Shown one piece after another: positions 31,843 to 38,837 of a stretch of 64,000 bases of DNA. The DNA is from Nocardioides sp. Root1257 (GTDB lineage Bacteria; Actinomycetota; Actinomycetes; Propionibacteriales; Nocardioidaceae): the NCBI RefSeq assembly GCF_001425175.1, contig NZ_LMDV01000001.1:434001-498000 (forward strand). Reading direction: 5' to 3'. A program made the translations under genes and the position numbers. Position 1 is the first letter of the stretch. Each line of letters begins with the position of its first letter. The notes beneath the pieces were generated by a model, which worked only from the letters and a program-made list of their open reading frames with translations, searched no databases and was not told the DNA's origin.

Positions 31843-32580
31843 ATGGACACCAACGCGAGCACGTCCGTCTCCACCTCCACCGCGACCGGCCGGCGCCCCC
31901 GCGTCGTGATCATCGAGGAGCACACGGCTGTCGCCGACGCCCTCGACGTCGGCCTCTGGGGCGAGTACCGGGTCCGCGCGGTGCGCACCTCCCGGCGGAC
32001 CTCCGTGGCGGCCACCGTCTCGGCAATCCGCAACGCACGGCCGCACGTCGCCGTCGTGGCGTCGCGGCCCGGCCCGCTGGTCGACCACATCGAGCTCGTG
32101 TCGGGGCTGAGTGCTGCCGGGGTGACGACCATCGTCCTGAGTGCCGTCGAGGTCGACGAGGACCCGGTCCACTGGGGTCGGTGCCTCCTGGCCGGTGCGG
32201 CCGGGGTGCTGTCGATGACCGACGACCTCGACGTCCTCCGCCGGATGCTGCGACGGGTGCTCGACGGTGAGCCGCCGCTCTGCCCGGCGCTGGTCGACCG
32301 GCTGCAGGGTGCTGCCCGGGCGGCCGCGGGCGACGAGTACTGGACGACGCGCGACCGGCTGCGGCTGCTGAGCGGCCGCGAGTCCGAGGTGATGAGCAAG
32401 CTGATCGCGGGTCACGGCCCCATCGAGATCGCGCGCGAGGACGTGGTCGCCGAGGCGACCGTCCGGACCCAGGTCAAGTCGATCCTCGCCAAGCTGGAGG
32501 TCAGTTCCCAGCTCAGCGCCGTCGCGGTGGCCCGGCGTGCCGGATGGACCGTCTCGGAGGCGCTGCCGCCCGCTGCCTGA
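31843..32580 (+). CDS. NarL-like regulator with degenerate receiver domain
   Basis: A 245-residue protein shaped like a NarL/LuxR response regulator. Residues 18-140 follow the receiver fold (VVIIEEHTAVADAL for strand 1), but where the phosphoacceptor Asp should be there is HVAVVASRPGP, and the usual lysine motif is replaced by GVLSMTDD. It therefore should not be phosphorylated. The C terminus carries a LuxR helix-turn-helix (LSGRESEVMSKLIAGH, then ATVRTQVKSILAKL). It may respond to a ligand or protein partner. ATG 31843 has AGGAAA 12 bases upstream. The 144-base upstream gap has an AT-richer patch but no clear promoter. A hydrolase-LuxR fusion gene follows. Confidence 0.83.
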   Translation: MDTNASTSVSTSTATGRRPRVVIIEEHTAVADALDVGLWGEYRVRAVRTSRRTSVAATVSAIRNARPHVAVVASRPGPLVDHIELVSGLSAAGVTTIVLSAVEVDEDPVHWGRCLLAGAAGVLSMTDDLDVLRRMLRRVLDGEPPLCPALVDRLQGAARAAAGDEYWTTRDRLRLLSGRESEVMSKLIAGHGPIEIAREDVVAEATVRTQVKSILAKLEVSSQLSAVAVARRAGWTVSEALPPAA

Positions 32581-32605
32581 GCGACCGGTGCTGTTCAATG
32601 GTCGG

Positions 32606-33637
32606 GTGACCGCGCAGCGTCAGGAGCTCGGGAGCGCGACGCTGCCGGACGGCGGCCGGGTCGCCTTCGCGGCCACGGGCAGCGGTCCCCACCTGATGGT
32701 GGTGCCGGGATGGCTCACCCACCTCGAGCTGGGCTGGGCGGTCCCCGCCGACCGCCGCTTCTACGAGTCGCTGGCCCAGGGCCGCACGCTCGTGCGCTAC
32801 GACCGGCCGGGGTGCGGGCTCTCCGACCCGTACGACGGCCCGCGCACCCTCGAGCTCGAGCTGGCCACGATCGCGGCCGTCGTCGAGGCCGTGGGCGCCG
32901 AGCAGCTCGACCTCTTCGGGTTCTCGATGGGCGCCGTCGTCGCCGCGCAGTGGGCGGCCGACCACCCCGAGACGGTCTCCCGGCTCGTGCTGTACGGCGG
33001 CTGGGCCACCGGGACGGAGATCGGCGACGAGGAGAGCAGGCACCACGTGCTCGGCCTGATCGGCGCCAGCTGGGGGCTGGGGTCCGACCTGCTCACCGAC
33101 CTCTTCGCGCCCGAGGCGGACGCCGGCACCCGGCGCGGGGTCGCCGACTACCAGCGCGCCTCGTCCTCGCCGGAGACCGCCGTCGCGCTGCTCGGCCTGG
33201 CCTACGAGCTCGACGTGGGCGCCGCACTGCCGCGGATCCAGGCGCCCACGCTGGTGCTGCACCGGCGGGGCGACCGGGCCGCGCCGATCGCCCAGGGCCG
33301 GGTGCTGGCCGAGGAGATCCCGGACGCGCGGTTCGTGGAGCTCGAGGGCCGCTCCCACCTGCCCGCGATCGGCGACGCCGGTGCCGTCGTGACGGAGGTG
33401 CGCCGCTTCCTCGGGCTCCCGGCGGTGCGCCACGACGTGCCGACCGGGCTCACCGCCCGGCAGCGGGAGGTCGCCGCCCTGGTCGCCGACGGCCTGACCA
33501 ACCTGGAGATCGCCGAGCGGCTGACCATCAGCGACCGGTCGGTGGAGTCGCACCTCGAGCGGATCCGGCTGCGGCTCGGCTTCCGGTCCCGCGCCCAGGT
33601 CGCGGCGTGGTACGTCGCCACCCAGGCGGCCACGTGA
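32606..33637 (+). CDS. Alpha/beta hydrolase fused to a LuxR-type DNA-binding domain
   Basis: A 343-residue fusion. Residues 1-275 form an alpha/beta hydrolase with oxyanion region VVPGWLTHLE, nucleophile Ser107 in FGFSMGAV, acid in HRRGDRAAP and base in GRSHLPAI, all apparently intact. Residues 283-343 form a LuxR helix-turn-helix (LTARQREVAALVADGL, NLEIAERLTISDRSVESHL). Such proteins may sense an ester or lactone through the hydrolase domain and act directly on DNA. The GTG at 32606 has TTCAAT six bases upstream; a GTG at 32588 is also possible. It follows the receiver-less regulator after 25 bases and precedes the methanethiol methyltransferase gene. Confidence 0.85.
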   Translation: MTAQRQELGSATLPDGGRVAFAATGSGPHLMVVPGWLTHLELGWAVPADRRFYESLAQGRTLVRYDRPGCGLSDPYDGPRTLELELATIAAVVEAVGAEQLDLFGFSMGAVVAAQWAADHPETVSRLVLYGGWATGTEIGDEESRHHVLGLIGASWGLGSDLLTDLFAPEADAGTRRGVADYQRASSSPETAVALLGLAYELDVGAALPRIQAPTLVLHRRGDRAAPIAQGRVLAEEIPDARFVELEGRSHLPAIGDAGAVVTEVRRFLGLPAVRHDVPTGLTARQREVAALVADGLTNLEIAERLTISDRSVESHLERIRLRLGFRSRAQVAAWYVATQAAT

Positions 33638-33700
33638 GGCCAGCCAAGTGAGGTAGTTCCACGCCTGTGCCGCCGCCGGTGCGTCGCCACGATGGCGGGC

Positions 33701-34444
33701 ATGCGACGACGTACCCCTGACCTGCTCCTGTCCGCCCTCGGCTGGCTGGGGTTCCAGGCCGTGATGCTGTGGACCATCGTCTTCCTCGCCGGCGTGGTCG
33801 TGCCCCGGACCGTCGACGGGCCGGTCCGGATCGCGACCGGCCCGGCGATCGCGGTCGACCTGGCCCTGCTGCTGCTCTTCGCCGTCCAGCACTCGGTGAT
33901 GGCGCGCCGGCCGGTGAAGGCGTGGCTGGGTCGCTGGGTCCCCGAACGGCTCGAGCGCACGACCTTCGTCCTGGCCACCGACGTCTGCCTGGTGCTGCTG
34001 CTCGCACTCTGGCAGCCCTGGGACGGAGAGGTGTGGCACGTCGACGGCGTGGCCGCGGTCCTGCTGTGGTCGCTCTACGCCGCCGGGTGGCTGCTGGCCG
34101 TCGTCTCGACCAACGCGATCGACCAGCTCGAGCTCACCGGGCTGCGCCAGGCCGGCTGGACGCGTCCACGCAACGCGGGACCGGAGGAGCTCAAGGTCGA
34201 CGGGCTGTACGCCGTCGTGCGGCACCCGCTGATGACCGGGCTGCTGGTGGCGTTCTGGGTCACCCCACAGATGACCGCGCCGCACCTGCTCTTCGCCGCC
34301 GCGGCCACCGGCTACATCCTGCTGGGGGTCCACTTCGAGGAGCGCGACCTCCGCCGCACGTTCGGCTCGGCGTACGACGACTACGCCGGCCGCGTGCCCG
34401 CACTCATCCCCGGGCTCGTCGTCCGCAGGTCGGTGCTGCGCTGA
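33701..34444 (+). CDS. mddA: Methanethiol S-methyltransferase-like membrane protein (MddA family)
   Basis: A 247-residue integral membrane methyltransferase of the NnrU/isoprenylcysteine-methyltransferase superfamily, most like MddA, which methylates methanethiol to dimethyl sulfide with S-adenosylmethionine. Landmarks are LFAVQHSVMARRPVKAWL, VPERLERTTFVLATD, FWVTPQMTAPHLLFA and the C-terminal SAM-binding pattern VRHPLMTG ... HFEERDLRRTFGSAYDDY. About six helices. An in-frame ATG at 33692 is the alternative start. The adjacent upstream gene is a hydrolase-LuxR fusion; homocysteine methyltransferase is nearby. Confidence 0.82.
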   Translation: MRRRTPDLLLSALGWLGFQAVMLWTIVFLAGVVVPRTVDGPVRIATGPAIAVDLALLLLFAVQHSVMARRPVKAWLGRWVPERLERTTFVLATDVCLVLLLALWQPWDGEVWHVDGVAAVLLWSLYAAGWLLAVVSTNAIDQLELTGLRQAGWTRPRNAGPEELKVDGLYAVVRHPLMTGLLVAFWVTPQMTAPHLLFAAAATGYILLGVHFEERDLRRTFGSAYDDYAGRVPALIPGLVVRRSVLR

Positions 34445-34454
34445 CGAAGACCGC

Positions 34455-34469
34455 CTCCTGGGTCAGGAG
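34455..34469. terminator. Short hairpin between mddA-like and saccharopine dehydrogenase genes
   Basis: CTCCTG and CAGGAG with a three-base loop, spanning the minus-strand stop codon (34463-34465) and lying 10 bases after the plus-strand gene. It is small and lacks a T-tract. Confidence 0.25.
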
Positions 34470-35545
34470 CCGGCCGGCGCCTCCAGCTCCTCGATCGCCT
34501 GGTCGAAGGCCTGACCGGCTGCACCCCAGGGCGCCGTCGGCCCGCCCTCCTCGGCGAGCCCGAGCAGGTGCGGGGTCAGGTCGGCGCTGAAGCCCTCGCT
34601 CGCCTCGCGGGGCAGGAGCGAGGGCAGGTTGTCGATCGCGATGACGTCCAGCGGCGCGCTCCCCTCACCCGGGGCGCCGTCGTGCAGCCGCCGGACCGGC
34701 TCCTCCCACGTGGTGATCTCGGTGTTGACCGGGAGCATGTTGGTGGGACCGGTCACGTCGCAGGTCACGTCCGCGAGCACCCGCAACCGGCGCTCGTGCT
34801 CCAGGTCTGCCTGCTCCACGAACGGCGTCGTCGGGGTGTGCGTGACGACGCAGTTGACCAGCATGTCGTGGCCGAGCAGCGCCTGCTTGTGCAGGTCCTG
34901 CGTCTCCTTGCGGTCCCACCGCGTCGTTGCCAGGCCGGCGGTCAGCAGCGCCTGCTGCGCACCGCGGCCGGAGCGGCCGCGGGCACCCGTGACGAGCGCC
35001 AGGAGCTGGTCGACCCCGGCCTTCCCGGCCCGCTTCAGCTCCTCGTCCAGCTCGTGCTTGGCCATCGGGGCGAGCGGCGGGGTCAGCGTGCCCGCCAGGT
35101 GCAGTACGCCGAGGGCGGCACCGACGTACCCCGCCCAGTGGCCGAACGCGACGACCCGCCGGTTGTTCTCGTCGACGAGGTACTCGATGTCGAACAGCCG
35201 ACCCCCGCCGCGGCGGAAGCGCTCCAGGGTCTCGCGCGCGTCGTCCTGGCCCTTGAAGGCGTGCGCGAAGTAGATGTGCCGGTGACCCAGCGAGTCCGGC
35301 TCCTCGGGGAGCTCCTTGATGCCGAGGACGTACGCGTCGTGGGGCGCGGTGGTCCACGAACCCTCGTCCGCGACCAGCGCCCCGGCCGCGGCGTACTCGT
35401 CGATCGGGAAGATCCGCTGGCGCGACTCCTCGACGGTCACCTCGAAGCCGCCGTCGAGCAACAGCGGCACGTCGGCGGGCACGACCGGCGCGCGCCGCTC
35501 GGTGCCACGGGTCTCGGATCTGATCCACAGGTGGACGGGTTGCAT
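34463..35545 (-). CDS. Saccharopine dehydrogenase-like protein (Lys1 type)
   Basis: A 360-residue enzyme close in size to fungal Lys1 (NAD, L-lysine-forming saccharopine dehydrogenase) and sharing the alanine dehydrogenase N-terminal fold. Recognisable segments are LWIRSETRGTERRAPVVP at residues 6-23, YVLGIKELPEEP, IYFAHAFKGQ, LFDIEYLVDENNRRVVAFGHWAG and the late IDNLPSLLPREAS. The last is the hallmark of the Lys1 group. It would catalyse oxidative cleavage of saccharopine to lysine and 2-oxoglutarate, or the reverse. No saccharopine reductase is adjacent, so the physiological route is unclear. CAGCAT lies six bases before ATG 35545. Confidence 0.85.
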   Translation of the reverse strand: MQPVHLWIRSETRGTERRAPVVPADVPLLLDGGFEVTVEESRQRIFPIDEYAAAGALVADEGSWTTAPHDAYVLGIKELPEEPDSLGHRHIYFAHAFKGQDDARETLERFRRGGGRLFDIEYLVDENNRRVVAFGHWAGYVGAALGVLHLAGTLTPPLAPMAKHELDEELKRAGKAGVDQLLALVTGARGRSGRGAQQALLTAGLATTRWDRKETQDLHKQALLGHDMLVNCVVTHTPTTPFVEQADLEHERRLRVLADVTCDVTGPTNMLPVNTEITTWEEPVRRLHDGAPGEGSAPLDVIAIDNLPSLLPREASEGFSADLTPHLLGLAEEGGPTAPWGAAGQAFDQAIEELEAPAGS

Positions 35546-35624
35546 GGCGTCATGCTGCCAGGTGGCGACGGGCGCGGGTCGTGTGCCTCACCGCCGCCTG
35601 GCCTCGTCCGTCCGGCGTCCGTCG

Positions 35625-36290
35625 CTACTCGACGTCGAGCCCCCGCTCGATGGCGTAGCGGGTGAGCTCGACCCTGTTGTGCATCTGCAGCTTGCCGAGG
35701 GTGTTCTGCACGTGGTTCTGCACCGTGCGGTGGGAGAGCACGAGCCGGTCGGCGATCTGCCGGTAGGACATCCCCTTGGCGACCATCTTCAGCACCTCGG
35801 TCTCGCGGTCGGTCAGCCGCGGGTCGTCGGGGTCGGGCGACGGGTCGTCGGAGATGCGCTGGAACTCCCCCAGCACCAGCCCGGCCAGGCCGGGGGTGAA
35901 GACCGGGTCGCCGGCGGCCACCCGTCGTACGGCGTCGAGCAGCTCCTCGCGCGAGGCCGACTTCACCAGGTAGCCGGTCGCGCCCGCCTTCACCGCGGCG
36001 AGGACGTCGGTGTGCTCGCCGGAGGCGGAGAGGATGAGCACCCGGACCTCCGGGTCCTGGCGGACCATCTCCGTGGTGACCTCGACCCCGTCCGGGGCCG
36101 GGATCTGGAGGTCGAGCACCACGACCTGCGGCCGGGCGGCCGGGAACCTCGCGAGCGCCGACCGGCCGTCCGCGGCCACGGCGACCACGTCGAGTCCAGC
36201 GGCGGCCAGGTCGCGCTCGACGGCGTCGCGCCACATCGGGTGGTCGTCGACCACCATCACCCGGATCGGGGCGGCGGGCTCCTCACTCAT
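35625..36290 (-). CDS. NarL-family response regulator (pair 1)
   Basis: A 221-residue response regulator. The receiver domain has acidic pair DD at 15-16, phosphoacceptor Asp60 in VVVLDLQIP, Ser/Thr in ILSASG and lysine in GYLVKSAS. The LuxR helix-turn-helix is LTDRETEVLKMVAKGM with RQIADRLVLSHRTVQNHV. Its ATG overlaps the kinase stop by four bases (36287-36290), so kinase and regulator form a cognate pair. The C terminus ends VELTRYAIERGL as in mycobacterial NarL/MacR-like regulators. Target genes are not known; the two small membrane-protein genes upstream of the kinase are candidates. Confidence 0.93.
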   Translation of the reverse strand: MSEEPAAPIRVMVVDDHPMWRDAVERDLAAAGLDVVAVAADGRSALARFPAARPQVVVLDLQIPAPDGVEVTTEMVRQDPEVRVLILSASGEHTDVLAAVKAGATGYLVKSASREELLDAVRRVAAGDPVFTPGLAGLVLGEFQRISDDPSPDPDDPRLTDRETEVLKMVAKGMSYRQIADRLVLSHRTVQNHVQNTLGKLQMHNRVELTRYAIERGLDVE

Positions 36291-37432
36291 GCCGACGACC
36301 CTAGGACAGGTCGCGGGATCGCGAACTCCCACTCGGTGCCGAACGGCCCGGTGACCAGCTCCGAGGTGCCGCCCAGGTCCGCGATCCGGCCGCGGATCGA
36401 CTCGCTCACGCCGAGCCGACCCTGGGCAGCCGCCTCCTCGAGCCGGCCGGCCGGGATGCCGGGGCCGTCGTCGCGCACCGACAGCTCGACCCGGTCGGGG
36501 AACGCCTGCAGGAGCACCCACGCCGGGGCGTCCTCGCAGACGTGACGCCGGACGTTGTCGAGGCAGGCGCGCGCGACGGCGACGACCTCGTACGCCGTGG
36601 CCGCCGGCAGCTCGACCGCCGTGCCGGGCGTCGCGACGGTGACGGTCTCGCCGCGCTCCAGCCGAGCCAGCTCGGAGGCGAGGTCGACGATCTCGTCGCC
36701 GTGGACCGTGGTCACCGCCTCCTGGGCGCGGATCAGCTCGCGCAGCACCCGCTCCTGCTCCCCCGCCAGCCGGCCGAGCTCAGCGGCCTCGCCGCCCAGC
36801 TCGCGCCCCCGGCGCTGCACCAGGGCGAGCACCTGCAGCACGCCGTCGTGCACCACCCGGGCGAGGCGAGCGCGCTCGGCCGCCATCGCGGCGGAGCGCT
36901 CGGCGACGTCGCGCTCGGTCGCCATCTGCTGCAGCGAGTCGCACATGAAGCCGACGATCAGGCCGCCGACGATGAGCAGGAAGGCGTTGCCGTAGTCGGA
37001 CTGACCGATGTCCTGGCGCTGGGAGAGGTCGGCCGCCGCGAGCAGGGTGCCGGCGACCAGGCCGCCGAGCGCGCGGTAGTGGACGGCCCACGCGAACAGC
37101 GCTCCCATCACCCAGTAGCCGGGCAGGCTGGCGCTGAAGCCGTCACCCTTGACCAGCGGCGTCACGAGCAGCATGGCGATCGCGAGCGCCAGGTCGGCGG
37201 CGAGCAGCCGGAAGGTACGCCGCCGCGGCTCGGCGTACGCCCACGTGGTGAAGCCCGTCCAGAGCACCATCGCCACGACGCAGGCTGCACCCGCGACCGG
37301 GCGCTGGAAGCTGTCGGCCCGGTAGATGCTGAGTGCCACCGTGTTGAGCAGCAGGACCCAGCGCAGCACGGCGAGCGCGCGGAACATCCGGTCCTTGATC
37401 GCGATCGAGGCGGGAGACGTCCACGAGCTCAC
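36287..37432 (-). CDS. MacS-type sensor histidine kinase (pair 1)
   Basis: A 381-residue membrane kinase. About five transmembrane helices (residues 20-40, 48-65, 75-95, 103-135, 148-165) form a DUF5931-like sensor, followed by a HisKA_3-like dimerisation domain with His195 in LARVVHDGVLQVLALV and an ATPase domain (LDNVRRHV N box, DDGPGIP and the late LGVSESIRGRI). This layout matches the MacS family of actinobacteria, which pairs with NarL regulators. The signal is unknown. It starts with GTG 37432, with GAGACT seven bases upstream, and diverges from a small membrane-protein gene 72 bases away. Confidence 0.9.
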   Translation of the reverse strand: MSSWTSPASIAIKDRMFRALAVLRWVLLLNTVALSIYRADSFQRPVAGAACVVAMVLWTGFTTWAYAEPRRRTFRLLAADLALAIAMLLVTPLVKGDGFSASLPGYWVMGALFAWAVHYRALGGLVAGTLLAAADLSQRQDIGQSDYGNAFLLIVGGLIVGFMCDSLQQMATERDVAERSAAMAAERARLARVVHDGVLQVLALVQRRGRELGGEAAELGRLAGEQERVLRELIRAQEAVTTVHGDEIVDLASELARLERGETVTVATPGTAVELPAATAYEVVAVARACLDNVRRHVCEDAPAWVLLQAFPDRVELSVRDDGPGIPAGRLEEAAAQGRLGVSESIRGRIADLGGTSELVTGPFGTEWEFAIPRPVLGSSA

Positions 37433-37504
37433 GCCTGGCAGTCTCGCAGGAACTGAGTACGGGTACCGATGCCACGTCGTGAGCGTCGCGACGAAACTCG
37501 GGCC

Positions 37505-37795
37505 ATGACCTCACCGACACCCGCATCCAAGAACACCACCGCCTTCTTCGCCCAGTCGGCCGCGGCCTTCGGCCTCGCGCTGCTGACCATGCTGGTCGCG
37601 ATCTTCTACCTCCCCGCCGACCCGTGGCCCAAGGCCTTCCTGGCCCTCGGCACCCTCTTCCTCACGACCTCCTCCTTCTCGCTCGCCAAGTGCGTCCGCG
37701 ACGCCCAGGAGAGCCAGTACGTCGCCTCCCGGATCGACCAGGCCCGCGTCGACCGGATCCTCGCCGACCACGACCCGTGGAAGGAGGTCGCATGA
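37505..37795 (+). CDS. YiaA/YiaB-family small membrane protein
   Basis: A 96-residue protein with two transmembrane segments (about 15-34 and 41-58) separated by YLPADPWPKAF and followed by a charged cytoplasmic tail (CVRDAQESQYVASRID). The pattern TAFFAQSAAAFGLALL ... WPKAFLALGTLFLTTSSFSLAKCVRD matches the YiaA/YiaB domain, whose function is unknown. ATG 37505 has GAAACT six bases upstream. The next gene overlaps by ATGA. It is divergent from the MacS kinase and may be under its control. Confidence 0.82.
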   Translation: MTSPTPASKNTTAFFAQSAAAFGLALLTMLVAIFYLPADPWPKAFLALGTLFLTTSSFSLAKCVRDAQESQYVASRIDQARVDRILADHDPWKEVA

Positions 37796-38178
37796 CGACG
37801 CCGTACCCCCGTCCCGGACCGGAGGGCGTGCCCGAGCCCACGGGCTGGCGGCTCTGGGCGCCTCGCCTCCTCGTCCCGCTGCTGGTCCTCGGCACAGTGG
37901 CGCTCATCCCCGTCGTGGTCCTCGGCTTCCTGTACGCCTTGAACCCGATGGGCGACGAGTGGCAGTGCTCCGACGGCGAGGCGCCGGCCGGCAACGCCTG
38001 CTACCCGCTCGACGAGCCGCTGCCCGCCGGCGTCCACTGGGACCCGCTCGGCAACCGGCCGATGCCCTACAACTGCGACAAGGACGGCTGGACCCAGATC
38101 CAGCGCGACGGCAGCGACGACCAGGACTGTCTCAACGACGACCTTCCGCTGCCGGCCGGGTGGCACGAAGTCAGCTAG
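37792..38178 (+). CDS. Small single-pass membrane protein, unknown
   Basis: A 128-residue protein. A proline-rich N terminus (MTTPYPRPGPEGVPEPTGWR) precedes one strong transmembrane helix at about 26-52 (LLVPLLVLGTVALIPVVVLG), and an extracellular-looking domain of 75 residues with four cysteines (QCSDG, NACYP, YNCDK, QDCLN) that could form two disulfides. I do not recognise the family. Its ATG overlaps the YiaA-like stop (37792-37795) behind an AAGGAGG ribosome site. The 3' end overlaps the response regulator of the second two-component pair by four bases. Confidence 0.7.
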   Translation: MTTPYPRPGPEGVPEPTGWRLWAPRLLVPLLVLGTVALIPVVVLGFLYALNPMGDEWQCSDGEAPAGNACYPLDEPLPAGVHWDPLGNRPMPYNCDKDGWTQIQRDGSDDQDCLNDDLPLPAGWHEVS

Positions 38179-38837
38179 GTGCCACCCAGCCCGGCGTCGC
38201 GGGCCCGGATGATCGCCTCGGCCCGGTCGGTGGCCTGCAGCTTCGCCAGGATGTTGGAGACGTTGTTGCGCACCGTCTTCGGCGCCAGGTAGAGCGCCGA
38301 CGCGATCTGGCTGTTGTTCCGACCCGCCGCGATCAGGTCGAGGATCTCGACCTCGCGCTCGGTGAGCTGCGGGAACGCCGACCGGTCCGGCGTCGCCGAG
38401 CCGGACAGCAGGTCCGCGATCCGCAGCGCCAGGGAGGCGCCGAACACCAGGCCGCCGGCGTGCACCGTCGAGATCGCCCGGGCCACCTCCTCCTGGCTGG
38501 CGCCCTTCACCAGGTAGCCGCGGGCACCGGCGCGCATCGCAGCGAGGACGGTGCCGTCCTCCTCCCCCATCGTGAACACCAGCACCCGCACGTCGGGCTG
38601 CGTCTCCGCCAGCCGGCGGGTGGCGTCGATGCCGTTCATCTCCGGCATCTGCAGGTCCATGACGACCACGTCGGGCTGGTGCTCCGCCGCCAACGCCACC
38701 GCCTCCACGCCGTCGGCGGCCGTGGCGACGACCGTGACGTCCGGCTGGGTGCCCAGCAGCGAGGCGAGGCCGTCGCGGAAGACCGGGTGGTCGTCGGCGA
38801 TCAGCACCCGGACCGGGCCGCTGACGGTGGGTGTCAT
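38175..38837 (-). CDS. NarL-family response regulator (pair 2)
   Basis: A 220-residue response regulator with acidic pair at 15-16, phosphoacceptor Asp61 in VVVMDLQMPEMNGIDA, threonine in VFTMGE and lysine in YLVKGAS, followed by a LuxR helix-turn-helix (LTEREVEILDLIAAGR, SQIASALYLAPKTVRNNVSNIL). Its ATG overlaps the kinase stop as ATGA (38834-38837), so the two are co-translated. It belongs to the classical NarL/DesR-like group and should bind short inverted repeats; one strong candidate lies at 40934-40957 beyond the kinase gene. It converges on the small membrane-protein gene. Confidence 0.93.
   Translation of the reverse strand: MTPTVSGPVRVLIADDHPVFRDGLASLLGTQPDVTVVATAADGVEAVALAAEHQPDVVVMDLQMPEMNGIDATRRLAETQPDVRVLVFTMGEEDGTVLAAMRAGARGYLVKGASQEEVARAISTVHAGGLVFGASLALRIADLLSGSATPDRSAFPQLTEREVEILDLIAAGRNNSQIASALYLAPKTVRNNVSNILAKLQATDRAEAIIRARDAGLGGT

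Noticed and set aside
34455..34469. Whether the small hairpin at the mddA-like / saccharopine dehydrogenase junction is a strong terminator.
   Set aside because: Six base pairs without a T-tract are too weak to claim more than a low-confidence terminator, so no finding is built on it.
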